A stretch of 64,000 bases of DNA from Gracilimonas sp034520725 (GTDB lineage Bacteria; Bacteroidota; Rhodothermia; Balneolales; Balneolaceae), in NCBI GenBank assembly GCA_034520725.1, contig JAXHNH010000011.1, positions 749,564-813,563 of the forward strand. Reading direction: 5' to 3'. Under the pieces are notes generated by a model. The model was given only the letters and a program-made list of their open reading frames with translations, was not told the origin of the DNA and ran no database searches. Both the position numbers and the translations under genes were made by a program. Shown here piece by piece: positions 17,436 through 26,550 of this stretch; position 1 is the stretch's first letter, and each line of letters opens with the position of its first letter.

Positions 17436-18749
17436 TTATTTGGCAAGTCTAATACCATTGAACTGCCATCTTTCGTTGGCATGAAAGAAATTCCTATACG
17501 TCTTTCTGAAATGTGAGCTTGATGTGGCACAAGATCCACCTCTCAATACGTATTGATTGCACATGAATTTTCCGTTGTATTCACCAAGTGCACCGGGTAA
17601 CGGTTCATATCCGGGATATGGAGCATAGGAACTTTGGGTCCATTGCCAGACTTCCCCAAACATCTGCTGCAATCCGGTTTCTGCATTTTGTTGGGCGATG
17701 GGATGAAGGTAGCCCTTATCAGCAAAACTGCCCTCAGTGGATAGTTGCTGAGCAGCAACTTCCCATTCCTGTTCGGTCGGCAATCGATAACCTTTCCATC
17801 GTGCGTAGGCATCTGCTTCAAAATAACTGATATGTGTTACCGGTTCATTCAGATCTACTTTCTGCATTCCACTCAAAGTAAACTGCCACCATTCTCCATT
17901 CTTCTTTTCCCAGTACAGCGGAGCTTTCCACCCATCATCACGAACTGTTGAGAAGCCTTCGTCAAGCCACCACTTTGGTTGCTGATAAGCTCCGGATTCC
18001 ATGAACTCAATAAACTCAGCATTTGTCACCAGGCGGTTAGCCAGTTCAAAATCATGGATATAGGTCTTGTGTCTCGGGAACTCATTGTCGTATCCGAATT
18101 CCTGCCCCTTATGGCCTACTTCATACACACCCTCTGAAAATGAGGTCCAGCTTAGCTTCGGTATGGACTCAACCCTGGGTCTCTCTACTTTTTTATAGGC
18201 AATATCCAACGGATTTTGAGAAAACATATATTTCAGATCCGTCATTAGCAGTTCCTGATGCTGCTGCTCATGATTGATTCCAATTTCAATGATGGGGCCC
18301 CATTTTTGATACTGTTCATCTGAGGCATTATTGATCAGATCCTCAACATGTTCGTTAATACTGTTTCTGTATTCGAATACCTGCTTAACGGTGGGTCTGG
18401 AGATATTACCACGGCGGGCTCTACAGTGAGGCACTCCGGTTTGCAAGTAGTACGAGTTGAATAAATAACTATACTGTGGATTAATCGGATCATAGTCCTC
18501 AAGTTCCTTTTCCAACAAGAAGGTTTCAAAGAACCAGGTAGTATGAGCCAGATGCCACTTGGCCGGGCTGGCATTTTCAGTCACCTGAACCACATAATCT
18601 TCGATTTCCAGCGGTTCGGTTATTTCTTCGGTAAAAGCCCTAACCTTATTGAATTTATGAATGAGCTCATCACGGGAAAATCTGAATCCGGTCTCCTCAT
18701 TTACTCCAGCTGCCGCTTTTAGTGTTGTCGCTGTTTTCTCCATTTCCAT
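17436..18749 (-). CDS. egtB: ergothioneine biosynthesis sulfoxide synthase EgtB
   Basis: 437 residues. The N-terminal DinB-like domain carries the iron ligands: H69 in WHLAHTTWFF and the H160-x3-H164-x-E166 motif (NHEQQHQE). The C-terminal FGE-sulfatase domain shows RLPTEQEWEVAA, GEVWQWTQSSY and VLRGGSCATSSSHFRKTYRNFF. EgtB joins hercynine to a thiol with O2 to give the sulfoxide. No egtC amidohydrolase or egtE lyase is visible here, so the enzyme may use cysteine directly, as some EgtB do, or the rest is elsewhere. The leader contains ECF promoter copy 6. It lacks the methyltransferase domain that OvoA would have. Confidence 0.93.
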   Translation of the reverse strand: MEMEKTATTLKAAAGVNEETGFRFSRDELIHKFNKVRAFTEEITEPLEIEDYVVQVTENASPAKWHLAHTTWFFETFLLEKELEDYDPINPQYSYLFNSYYLQTGVPHCRARRGNISRPTVKQVFEYRNSINEHVEDLINNASDEQYQKWGPIIEIGINHEQQHQELLMTDLKYMFSQNPLDIAYKKVERPRVESIPKLSWTSFSEGVYEVGHKGQEFGYDNEFPRHKTYIHDFELANRLVTNAEFIEFMESGAYQQPKWWLDEGFSTVRDDGWKAPLYWEKKNGEWWQFTLSGMQKVDLNEPVTHISYFEADAYARWKGYRLPTEQEWEVAAQQLSTEGSFADKGYLHPIAQQNAETGLQQMFGEVWQWTQSSYAPYPGYEPLPGALGEYNGKFMCNQYVLRGGSCATSSSHFRKTYRNFFHANERWQFNGIRLAK

Positions 18750-18771
18750 AAGCTTTTTTTATTTTATGACA

Positions 18772-18798
18772 TTGATGCAGGCAAAGCCAGACTTCTTA
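18772..18798 (-). promoter_or_regulatory. ECF sigma promoter, copy 6 (egtBD)
   Basis: Minus-strand -35 TAAGAA (preceded by GG) at 18798-18793 and -10 CATCAA (followed by TG) at 18777-18772, spaced 15 nt. It is the weakest -10 of the set (two changes from CGTCTA). Confidence 0.6.
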
Positions 18799-19070
18799 CC
18801 TTATATAACTATTTAACTTAGTTCTCCTTGCGGTAATTCCAATCCTGAGCATTAAAGCTATCAGGTCATTACTCGAATTGTATTATACAATCCTTGATAA
18901 TCCTTTCAAGCTCCACAGAGTTTTGAGGAGCATTATAAGGCATTTCAAAGCACAGGTTTTCTGCATTTAGGATGTTGGCTTGGTTATTATCAGAGTAACG
19001 TTGCAAGACTCTGTCCTAAGATTGTAATGCAACTAATTCCGGTTAAAAATTTATTTTTTGAAAAAGAGAG

Positions 19071-19097
19071 TAAGACTTTACCGGTTCGTTCCGTCTA
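19071..19097 (+). promoter_or_regulatory. ECF sigma promoter, copy 7 (TlpA-like/ccdA)
   Basis: TAAGAC (preceded by AG) at 19071-19076, 15 nt, CGTCTA at 19092-19097; 31 nt before the ATG at 19129. Confidence 0.75.
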
Positions 19098-19128
19098 AGC
19101 ATTTTATTCAACCAAAGCAACAAAACCT

Positions 19129-19662
19129 ATGGGTATCATGACCTTTCGAACACTATTTATTTCAATACTATTAGTTTCATTTACTGCAGCTTGCGGCGCT
19201 CAAAAGACTGAAAATTCTGAGTCTGTCGAGACCCCCGAAGCGCTTGAGAAGGCACCAAATTTTGAAGTAACAACCATTTCCGGAGAGACGATCAGCCTTG
19301 AAAATTCTTTAGAAAATAATAAACCGGTAGTGATCTATTTCACAGCCTCCTGGTGCCCTATCTGCGCCCAAAACTGGCCTGTTTTAACGGAAGTATATCC
19401 AGAATATAAGGATAAGCTTACGTTGGTAGCCATTGGTATCGATCCAACCGATGACAATGAAACCATGCGAAAGCTATCAGAGGAAAAAGGATTCACATTT
19501 CCTGTAACGCGTGGCCTTCCGGATATCATGCTGGAATATGGCGTTGATAGTCAGGCAACAACCGTTGGTATAAACCGCGACGGAGAAATTGCTTTTCGTA
19601 AAAATAAAGTGGCCCTCAGCGAGGAAGAATATCGTGAGCTGTTTGATGGATTGGTGAATTAG
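19129..19662 (+). CDS. TlpA-like thiol-disulfide lipoprotein
   Basis: 177 residues: lipoprotein signal (FTAAC, Cys22), a linker, then a redoxin domain with TASWCPICAQNWP (Cys76, Cys79), TLVAIGIDPTDD and FPVTRGLPDIMLEYGV. TlpA/ResA proteins are envelope-anchored disulfide reductases that take electrons from CcdA. Its gene is followed 78 nt later by ccdA, which fits that pairing. A second start (MTF) lies three codons in. Confidence 0.88.
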   Translation: MGIMTFRTLFISILLVSFTAACGAQKTENSESVETPEALEKAPNFEVTTISGETISLENSLENNKPVVIYFTASWCPICAQNWPVLTEVYPEYKDKLTLVAIGIDPTDDNETMRKLSEEKGFTFPVTRGLPDIMLEYGVDSQATTVGINRDGEIAFRKNKVALSEEEYRELFDGLVN

Positions 19663-19740
19663 TTAGCATGACATAACTATTGGTTCTACAGAGATCATAT
19701 GCTTTGAACCTTTACATTAAACATCTTCCAACCCAGTCTT

Positions 19741-20409
19741 ATGGAATTTATTTATTTCTCTTTTTTACAGGGGATTGTTGCATTCTTTGCACCGTGTGCT
19801 GTTGCCCTGCTTCCCGGATATATCATGTCTTATATTTCCAGGGGGCATTCGGATCAGCAGGGTACAACTACAAAGCTATGGCGGGGACTGAAACTGGCTT
19901 TTCTGAGTATTCTTGGAATACTTCTTATTTATGCACTGGCAGGTGGCTTGATCGTGATAGCGAGTCAGATTCTAAAAGCCTACATGAAGTGGATAACGAT
20001 CGGCATGGGGGGATTACTTATCATTCTCGGTGCCTTTTTGATCGCGGGTAAAGACCTTACTTTTTCCGTAAATGTGAATCAGAAAAAGAAGAGTTCTGAG
20101 CTATGGGAGGCCTTTCTATTTGGGGTGGCTTATGCCATCGGTGCCCTTGGTTGCTTATTCCCCTTGTTTCTTGTAGTAGCAACACAGGCTATGGGAGCTT
20201 CATCACTATTGCTCGGAGGCAGCTACATTTTCGCTTACTTCCTAGGTATCAGTTTAATGATGATCACGGCCATTATTCTTTCCACCTTTGCCCGAAATTT
20301 CTTCGTGAAATACCTGAGCAAGATCTTACCGCACATGAATAAGGTAACCGGAATACTTTTGGTCCTGGCCGGCGGGTATGTGATCTATTATCAAATGATC
20401 CTGATCTAG
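19741..20409 (+). CDS. ccdA: CcdA/DsbD-type transmembrane electron carrier
   Basis: 222 residues with six hydrophobic segments. The two conserved Cys that shuttle electrons are in FFAPCAVALLPGY (Cys19) and GALGCLFPLF (Cys138), each beside the Pro typical of the family. CcdA passes reducing power from cytoplasmic thioredoxin to periplasmic thiol proteins. Likely partners here are the TlpA-like lipoprotein directly upstream and the exported thioredoxin at 14805-15320. Confidence 0.9.
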   Translation: MEFIYFSFLQGIVAFFAPCAVALLPGYIMSYISRGHSDQQGTTTKLWRGLKLAFLSILGILLIYALAGGLIVIASQILKAYMKWITIGMGGLLIILGAFLIAGKDLTFSVNVNQKKKSSELWEAFLFGVAYAIGALGCLFPLFLVVATQAMGASSLLLGGSYIFAYFLGISLMMITAIILSTFARNFFVKYLSKILPHMNKVTGILLVLAGGYVIYYQMILI

Positions 20410-20476
20410 TTAGAATGACTTCAGTTACAAACTAAAGGTGTCCATTGGTTTATAAGACTTCTCAAAATAAATTTAG

Positions 20477-20503
20477 TAAGACATCTCAAATTGATTCCAT
20501 CTG
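20477..20503 (+). promoter_or_regulatory. ECF sigma promoter, copy 8 (DoxX)
   Basis: TAAGAC (preceded by AG) at 20477-20482, 15 nt, CATCTG at 20498-20503; 37 nt before the ATG at 20541. Confidence 0.65.
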
Positions 20504-20540
20504 AATGATAAATCACTAATTAACCAAATGGAGTACTTTA

Positions 20541-20954
20541 ATGAATCAATTGAACAAACTGTCAGGAATAGCACACTGGCTTCCGAGACTTTCTTTAGCT
20601 GCCACCTTTATTTATCACGGATTTCCAAAAGTAGCTATGGCCGGCGATGTCGCTGCTATGATGGGCATGCCAATGGCTATGGTACTAATGCTTGGTATAG
20701 TTGAGATAGGCGGAGCATTATTGCTTCTGTGGGGTGGATTTGGACCTGAATGGGCAACACGACTTGCAGGCCTCATGTTTACAGCAGTTATGATAGGCGC
20801 TATTGCGATGGTGCATGCTCAGTTTGGATGGAATTCCATCAACATGGGAGATAACGGTGGGCGTGGAATGGAATTTCAGGTACTGATCATTGCCATCTCC
20901 CTACTCTACGCTTTTAAAGGCAACGCATTAAACGAAAAAACTAGTGAGTCGTAA
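20541..20954 (+). CDS. DoxX family membrane protein
   Basis: 137 residues with four hydrophobic helices and the DoxX pattern: RLSLAATFIYHGFPKV at the start, then GMPMAMVLMLGIVEIGGALLLL, WATRLAGLMFTAVMIGAI, and a C-terminal AISLLYAFKG. In other bacteria DoxX is part of membrane oxidoreductase complexes that link thiol homeostasis with oxidative stress. It is a single-gene unit with its own ECF-type promoter and a strong terminator. Confidence 0.88.
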   Translation: MNQLNKLSGIAHWLPRLSLAATFIYHGFPKVAMAGDVAAMMGMPMAMVLMLGIVEIGGALLLLWGGFGPEWATRLAGLMFTAVMIGAIAMVHAQFGWNSINMGDNGGRGMEFQVLIIAISLLYAFKGNALNEKTSES

Positions 20955-20978
20955 GACACATACTAGGTCCATAAAGAC

Positions 20979-21015
20979 ATGGAAGGAAGTCTGACAGGCT
21001 TTCTTCCATTTTATT
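20979..21015. terminator. bidirectional terminator between DoxX and acyl-CoA synthetase
   Basis: A 14-bp stem with two G-T pairs (AATGGAAG-type arms) around a 3-nt loop, followed by TTTATTTTA on the plus strand, between two convergent genes. Confidence 0.8.
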
Positions 21016-21025
21016 TTATATCAAT

Positions 21026-23089
21026 TTATTTCTTATCCACCAAGCTTCCCCTTACATCCAGTGCCTTACTACCCATTGATTTTGACAACACAGACAATGG
21101 ATTGATCTCCAGCTCTTTTATATTCGGATGATCTGCTGCGATCTGCCCCAATGCTGTCAATACTTTGATCACGCTTTCAATATCCCCCTCAGGATATTGC
21201 CGCCAGCCGGTAAGCTTTTTATAAATAAGGGTTCTCTTGATCAGGTCCATTGCTGCAGTTTCAGATAATGGAGCAATGGCCATATCTACATCTTTATACA
21301 ATTCTACATCAGTTCCCCCTGAACCAAAAAGCACCATAGGCCCAAATTGATCATCCCGCACAAATCCCGTGATCACTTCCGGTGCATCCTGAATCATTTC
21401 CTGAACGATCACCCCGTTCATAGTTCCATTGTTTTCTTTCACCGCCGATTCGATCTTATCCCACGCTGACCTTACCTCATCTTCTGAACTGACATTTAGC
21501 ACCACCCCTCCGATGTCCGATTTATGTGAAATATCATCCGAAACCAGTTTTATGGCTACCGGCCCATCAATTTGACCAAAGTATTCTACAGCTTCTTCCA
21601 TTGTATTTGCATCGAACTGTTTAGGAAATTCTATTCCGTAAAGCTCTAGCAACTCTTCCCAATTCCGATCCTTAACAGCCTTATTCGCTTTTATTTTGTC
21701 AATGTTAAGGCTTGAACCGCTTTCATTTTCGGAATTCATTAGCCAGTTCCGGCGTTCTATCATGGCAGACAGTACAGAAGCAGATCGCTCAGGGAATGCG
21801 ACGTTTGGAATACGCCGTTTTTGAAGGATCTTCAGGGCTTCTTCTACAGAGGCTTTACCCATGATTGATGTAATAACGGTCTTATCATGCGATCCTGCGA
21901 CTTCACCAACCACCTCGGCCAGACTCACCGGCAGGAACCAGTCCTGAGGGGCCTGAATAACTACCACAGCATCTATGTTATCATCAGAAAGTAAAGCCTC
22001 CAGGGCGAGTGTATATGTACCTGGACCTGATCCCGCAAGTACATCTACAGGGTTATTGATGCTCGCTGCTTTTGGAAGTCGTTTTTTCAGAAAGGCTTTA
22101 GTATCCTCTGACAATGAAGCTATCTGCAATCCATATTTTTCAAGGGCATCTACGGCTAAAATAGCAGGTCCACCGGCATTGGTCAGAACAGCTACCCTAT
22201 TCCCTTTCGGAAGAGGTTGCCAGGCCATGGCCCGGGCCCACTCGAACATTTCCTCGATGGTCTCTGCTTCCTGAATACCGCTATGACGAAACGCGGTTCT
22301 GAAAGCCTCAGTACTTCCTGCCAAAGCACCGGTGTGTGAGGCCACAGCTTTCGCTCCACTTTTTCCTTTACCTCCTTTAAGCATTAAAAAAGGTTTTTCC
22401 TTAGCCGTCTGTTTGGCTTGTTCCAGGAATTTCATCCCGTCAGCTACTCCTTCAATATATCCGGTTATGACCTTCGTGTTCGGATCATCAGCAATGGTCC
22501 TCATCATATCCGTTTCATTCACATCGATCTGATTACCGAGACTCACGATCCTTGAAAATCCTATTCCACTGCCACTTGCCCAGTCAATGATCGCCGCTAC
22601 CATGGCTCCGGAGTGAGAAATGAAACCGATCTCACCGGGTTCAGGCATTCCAACTACAAATGTGGTATTGACTGGCGTATGCGTATCTATGGTACCAATG
22701 CAGTTTGGCCCTATGATCCGCATTTCATGGGAATCAGCGATTTTCAGAAGCTCATCTTCAAGCTCTTTTCCCTCAGATCCGGTTTCACTGAACCCACCGG
22801 TTACGATCACAGCGTGGCCAATCCCCCGCTCCCCGCACTCACTCAGTGCATCAGCAACAGCCTTAGCCGGCACTACAATAATAGCCAGATCCACCGGGTC
22901 AGGCACTTCGCCTACCGAAGGATAGCATGTCATATCCAATATCTCATAAGCTTTTCGGTTCACAGGATAGATCCCGCCTTTATAGCGATATTGAATAAGG
23001 TTTCTGAGAACACCATGCCCCAGTTTATGGGCATCCTGAGACGCACCGATTACTGCTACACCTTTGGGAGCAAAAAAAGGATCAGACAT
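21026..23089 (-). CDS. acyl-CoA/acetate-CoA ligase (NDP-forming), alpha-beta fusion
   Basis: 687 residues. Order: CoA-binding domain (GASQDAHKLGHGVLRNL), succinyl-CoA ligase-like domain with the phospho-His region (SHSGAMVAAI and ASHTGALAGS), then an ATP-grasp domain from about 460 to 680 (GPVAIKLVSDDISHKSDIGGV, VQEMIQDAPEV, LEINPLSVL). Such fused ADP-forming synthetases interconvert acyl-CoA and acid with ATP. There is no GNAT acetyltransferase domain. Single-gene unit; not part of the redox regulon. Confidence 0.88.
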   Translation of the reverse strand: MSDPFFAPKGVAVIGASQDAHKLGHGVLRNLIQYRYKGGIYPVNRKAYEILDMTCYPSVGEVPDPVDLAIIVVPAKAVADALSECGERGIGHAVIVTGGFSETGSEGKELEDELLKIADSHEMRIIGPNCIGTIDTHTPVNTTFVVGMPEPGEIGFISHSGAMVAAIIDWASGSGIGFSRIVSLGNQIDVNETDMMRTIADDPNTKVITGYIEGVADGMKFLEQAKQTAKEKPFLMLKGGKGKSGAKAVASHTGALAGSTEAFRTAFRHSGIQEAETIEEMFEWARAMAWQPLPKGNRVAVLTNAGGPAILAVDALEKYGLQIASLSEDTKAFLKKRLPKAASINNPVDVLAGSGPGTYTLALEALLSDDNIDAVVVIQAPQDWFLPVSLAEVVGEVAGSHDKTVITSIMGKASVEEALKILQKRRIPNVAFPERSASVLSAMIERRNWLMNSENESGSSLNIDKIKANKAVKDRNWEELLELYGIEFPKQFDANTMEEAVEYFGQIDGPVAIKLVSDDISHKSDIGGVVLNVSSEDEVRSAWDKIESAVKENNGTMNGVIVQEMIQDAPEVITGFVRDDQFGPMVLFGSGGTDVELYKDVDMAIAPLSETAAMDLIKRTLIYKKLTGWRQYPEGDIESVIKVLTALGQIAADHPNIKELEINPLSVLSKSMGSKALDVRGSLVDKK

Positions 23090-23268
23090 AAATAGCGGTA
23101 TTTTTTAGTTCAGATGGACCTAATCTATCATATTTAAGATAGATTCACCGAGTATATACAAAGCTTATGTAAAGGTTTGATTAATCGAAATGTTGAATTT
23201 CTTAATCATCACGATATAACATTTCCATATTCATCAGATCGCTGCAATTTACTCCAATCAAATATATT
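23090..23268. other. intergenic region, nothing recognised
   Basis: AT-rich DNA upstream of the acyl-CoA synthetase, presumably holding its promoter. No ECF-type promoter copy is present. Confidence 0.3.
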
Positions 23269-23594
23269 TTATGGTTTTATTTCCTTAACCGGATCGTAAT
23301 CTTGTGGTAATCGTACTTCGCTTTCTTTATGAACGTTATGGTTAGATAAAGAATGCCTGAAGTACGGTACCACCATCATTAATAAAGTAACGCAGCTACC
23401 CACTGACTCATCGTTGGTGTGCCCTCTACTTTAGGCTTTTATCTTATTGTTATGTGTGTTCGTATTTCCCCTTTTTGCAAATCCCAAGATGATAACTGAG
23501 CCTGTGAAACCGATCGCTAGATCTTCCAGGTGATTGATTCGCACCGGATAATTAAAGCCGGGACATCTTTTCAGATCACATACCAAACAATCAT
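23269..23594 (-). pseudogene. possible small membrane protein gene, broken
   Basis: Not a recognised family. On the minus strand, protein-like text runs through about 110 codons if two or three indels are allowed: CDLKRCPGFNYPVR, then HLEDLAIGFTGSVIILGFAKR, then TPTMSQWVAALL, and finally VVPYFRHSLSN ending QDYDPVKEIKP before a stop at 23269. Two hydrophobic stretches suggest a membrane protein with a Cys-rich start. It could be a decayed gene or a real one hit by sequencing errors. Confidence 0.3.
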
Positions 23595-23770
23595 ACTAAT
23601 TATATTTTTTTGTTTTAGTAATCTGAATTAACTTGGATTTCGGTGATCAAATAAAAAAACGATATACATTTTACCCGGCTCTTGCCTTCCTCATTATTTA
23701 AATACGTTGATCATATCGTTACAATAATTGATCGCCTGAAAAGCTCATACAGTTACTCTAAAAATATTTT

Positions 23771-24460
23771 ATGTTGAACTCTTTAAAGAAATTTATACTC
23801 AAAGACTTGGTACTTGAGGTCAAGGACATTCGCAGTCTGGAATTACTTAAAAATATTCACTCAGAATATTTACCATGGACAGGAGCCTCCATTCACCCCA
23901 CCGCTCTGCTCTATATGGTAAATGACATCACCATACACCGAAGAAAGCATATAGTTGAGTGTGGAAGCGGCATTTCCACAATTTATATCGCAAATTTGAT
24001 CCAAAATTCGAACAGAGACATTAAGTTTCAATCTATTGATCATGATGAGCATTGGATATCAATCATGAGAGATCACTTGGAAAAAAATGATCTTCAGGAT
24101 CAGGTTGAACTGATCCACGCGCCTCTGACTCACAGTAAGCATTGCAAAAATTCGTCCTACGGATGGTATGATACGTCGGTTTTGGATCAACGAATAAGTG
24201 ATGATCCGATCGACCTGTTATTCATCGATGGGCCTCCCGCAAAAAAGAGATCTTGTGATCTATCACGTTATCCTGCACTTTCATATTTCAATTCACGGCT
24301 TGATGAGGAATACATAGTCATTCTGGATGACTCATGCCGTAAAGGTGAAAAGAAAGTAGCCGACCTTTGGGAAACCGAGTTTGGATTAACATTTAAGCAG
24401 GAAATTCTCAAAGGAGACGTTCTGATATCCAAAAGAGGCGGACCCTATACCGTACTCTAG
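23771..24460 (+). CDS. class I SAM-dependent methyltransferase-like protein
   Basis: 229 residues. VECGSGISTIYIANLI (residues 57-72) is the SAM-binding motif I, IKFQSIDHDEHWISIM gives the acidic residue of motif II, and DLLFIDGPPAKK is the motif IV-like segment. Substrate unknown. It stands alone. Confidence 0.7.
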   Translation: MLNSLKKFILKDLVLEVKDIRSLELLKNIHSEYLPWTGASIHPTALLYMVNDITIHRRKHIVECGSGISTIYIANLIQNSNRDIKFQSIDHDEHWISIMRDHLEKNDLQDQVELIHAPLTHSKHCKNSSYGWYDTSVLDQRISDDPIDLLFIDGPPAKKRSCDLSRYPALSYFNSRLDEEYIVILDDSCRKGEKKVADLWETEFGLTFKQEILKGDVLISKRGGPYTVL

Positions 24461-24581
24461 AAACAGCCACTTTTATGACTAGAGATTCGATTCAGTACAC
24501 AACTATATTTTTATGCCAGATAAACATTCAAATAGGCATGAATTCTTTAAATTTTTTTAACTGATCTGATCAAAAAAAACC

Positions 24582-25589
24582 ATGGATCCAGTCACACATG
24601 GACTTGTTGGTGCTACCCTCTCTCAGTCCTTTTCAGATAAGGATAAATTTCGTGTCGCCTCATTAACGGGATTAGGCGCAGCCATGCTGGCAGATATAGA
24701 CTTTTTTATTTCGAGTGCATCTGATCCACTTCTCAATGTGGAGATACACCGTCAGTTTACCCACTCTTTGATATTTATTCCGGTTGGGGCACTCATTGCC
24801 ACGGTATTACTATGGTGGTTTGTCAGAAAGTATCTCTCCTTTAAAGAAATCTATCTCTTCAGCCTTGCCGGATACGCAACCGCCGGCCTTATGGATTATT
24901 TTACCAGCTATGGCGTCCATCTGCTTTGGCCTTTTACAAATGAGAGATTTGCGCTTGATATCATTTCCGTTTTTGATCCGGTATTTACACTTGGCATTGT
25001 AACTCTTACGGGACTCGCATTTTATAAACGACAAAAACTGTTTTCCGGTTTAGCCCTGCTCTGGATCATAGGTTACCTTTCTTTTGGATTCAGTCAGCAC
25101 CGGAAGGCATTACAGACAACCATACAACTTGCCCTTCAAAATGGTCATGAAATTGAGCAGATTGTGGTTAAACCAACCATTGCCAATCAGCTGCTTTGGA
25201 GCGCAAGATATATAAGTCAACAGAAAATATACTCTTATGGCATTAGGTTGAGTCCTTTTTCGGATCCTGTGACCTATGAGGGTGAATCAAGTCCCCTGCT
25301 TAACTGGCAAACTGAATATGCTTCTATTCAAGGGAGCACCCTATACAAAGACATTCAGAGGTTTTCAGATTTATCGGATGGATTCTTGATCAAACATCCT
25401 GATCATAAAAATGTAATTGGTGACGGCCGTTACTCCATGCTTCCAACCACACTTTCACCCTTATGGGGTATTTCAGTAGACAACACAAAGCCTTATGATC
25501 ATGTAGAATTTGGAACCTATAGAGATGCGAGTCCCGAGGTTAGAAATGAATTTCTGGATATGCTGTTGGGCAGAGATATTCAACACTAA
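24582..25589 (+). CDS. DUF457-like membrane-bound metal-dependent hydrolase
   Basis: 335 residues. It opens with MDPVTHGLVGATLSQS, then AMLADIDFFIS and HRQFTHSLIFIP: the His/Asp set of the YdjM/DUF457 family of predicted membrane metallohydrolases. Five hydrophobic segments occupy about 60-185; the remaining C-terminal 150 residues are soluble. Activity not established for the family. Confidence 0.8.
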   Translation: MDPVTHGLVGATLSQSFSDKDKFRVASLTGLGAAMLADIDFFISSASDPLLNVEIHRQFTHSLIFIPVGALIATVLLWWFVRKYLSFKEIYLFSLAGYATAGLMDYFTSYGVHLLWPFTNERFALDIISVFDPVFTLGIVTLTGLAFYKRQKLFSGLALLWIIGYLSFGFSQHRKALQTTIQLALQNGHEIEQIVVKPTIANQLLWSARYISQQKIYSYGIRLSPFSDPVTYEGESSPLLNWQTEYASIQGSTLYKDIQRFSDLSDGFLIKHPDHKNVIGDGRYSMLPTTLSPLWGISVDNTKPYDHVEFGTYRDASPEVRNEFLDMLLGRDIQH

Positions 25590-25778
25590 GCATGTCTTTA
25601 AGATTGAAATCCTCTGCATACTTCGACTGACTCTGTCAAGTAAAAAATTATTCCTCATTATGAAGCTGATCACCTTATTGAAGATGTGTTTTATAAGAAT
25701 TAGGTAGATCACGGAATTACGCCTTGTATAGCCCTGTTATGTATATAAATATAAAATTAAAACAGGCAATAATTACCT

Positions 25779-26384
25779 ATGGAAAAGAAGGAGAATAAGA
25801 AAGCAAATACTGAATATGATATTCATGAAATCATTCAGGAGCGATGGAGTCCACGGTCTTTTTCTGTTCGGGAAATAAAACCTGAATTAATTCGCAAACT
25901 TTTTGATGCTACAAGATGGGCGCCTTCTTCTTTTAATGAACAACCATGGAGATTCATTTATGCGCGAAAAGAAGAACCTGAACAATTTGAAAAATTATAC
26001 CGTGTAATGGGAGAGTTCAATCAGAACTGGGCCGGTGATGCCCCCATGCTGATCCTTACCATTCTCAAGGAAAAGTTCAGCAAAAATAGCAAACCTAATC
26101 GGGTCGCAAAATTTGATCTCGGAGCTGCAATGGCTTATTTCACATTCGAAGCCACACGTCATGATCTATACGTCCATCAGATGGCCGGTATCGATCAGGA
26201 AAAAGCACGGAAAATATTTGATATCCCCGAAGGCTATAAGGCTGTAACCATGGCGGCCGTCGGTTATAAGGGTGTCCCTGACGATCTGGAAGGGGATCTC
26301 AGGGAGACCGAAGTTTCCGTACGTACACGTAAAGACATTGATGAGATTGCCTTTCAGGGTGAATGGAAAGGCGATAAGAATTAA
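25779..26384 (+). CDS. nitroreductase family protein
   Basis: 201 residues. IIQERWSPRSFS and ATRWAPSSFNEQPWRFIYARKE are the FMN-binding start of nitroreductases; DLGAAMAYFTFEATRHDLYVHQMAGID and VTMAAVGYKG complete the fold. FMN-dependent NAD(P)H oxidoreductase; substrate unknown. Confidence 0.88.
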   Translation: MEKKENKKANTEYDIHEIIQERWSPRSFSVREIKPELIRKLFDATRWAPSSFNEQPWRFIYARKEEPEQFEKLYRVMGEFNQNWAGDAPMLILTILKEKFSKNSKPNRVAKFDLGAAMAYFTFEATRHDLYVHQMAGIDQEKARKIFDIPEGYKAVTMAAVGYKGVPDDLEGDLRETEVSVRTRKDIDEIAFQGEWKGDKN

Positions 26385-26550
26385 CTTCCTTTACTTATTT
26401 TAGAAAAGATTTTAAATCGTACATTCTTGCTTTATTTAATAAGCTTGATCAGTATCTTTAAATTAAGTACTCAAACCAATTATACCTGTATTTCATTCTA
26501 TGAGGTGGAATCCGGTTAGGCTTTTTCTTTGGTTATCAGCCATAAAGCTA

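Larger units (their letters stand above)
18750..19128. promoter_or_regulatory. divergent control region between egtB and the TlpA-like gene
   Basis: 379 nt without a gene. It carries two outward-facing copies of the ECF promoter (18772-18798 minus and 19071-19097 plus). The roughly 270 nt between them hold nothing else I can name. Confidence 0.6.

Noticed and set aside
17436..18749. OvoA (ovothiol synthase).
   Set aside because: The protein lacks the C-terminal methyltransferase domain and is paired with egtD, so EgtB is the better call.
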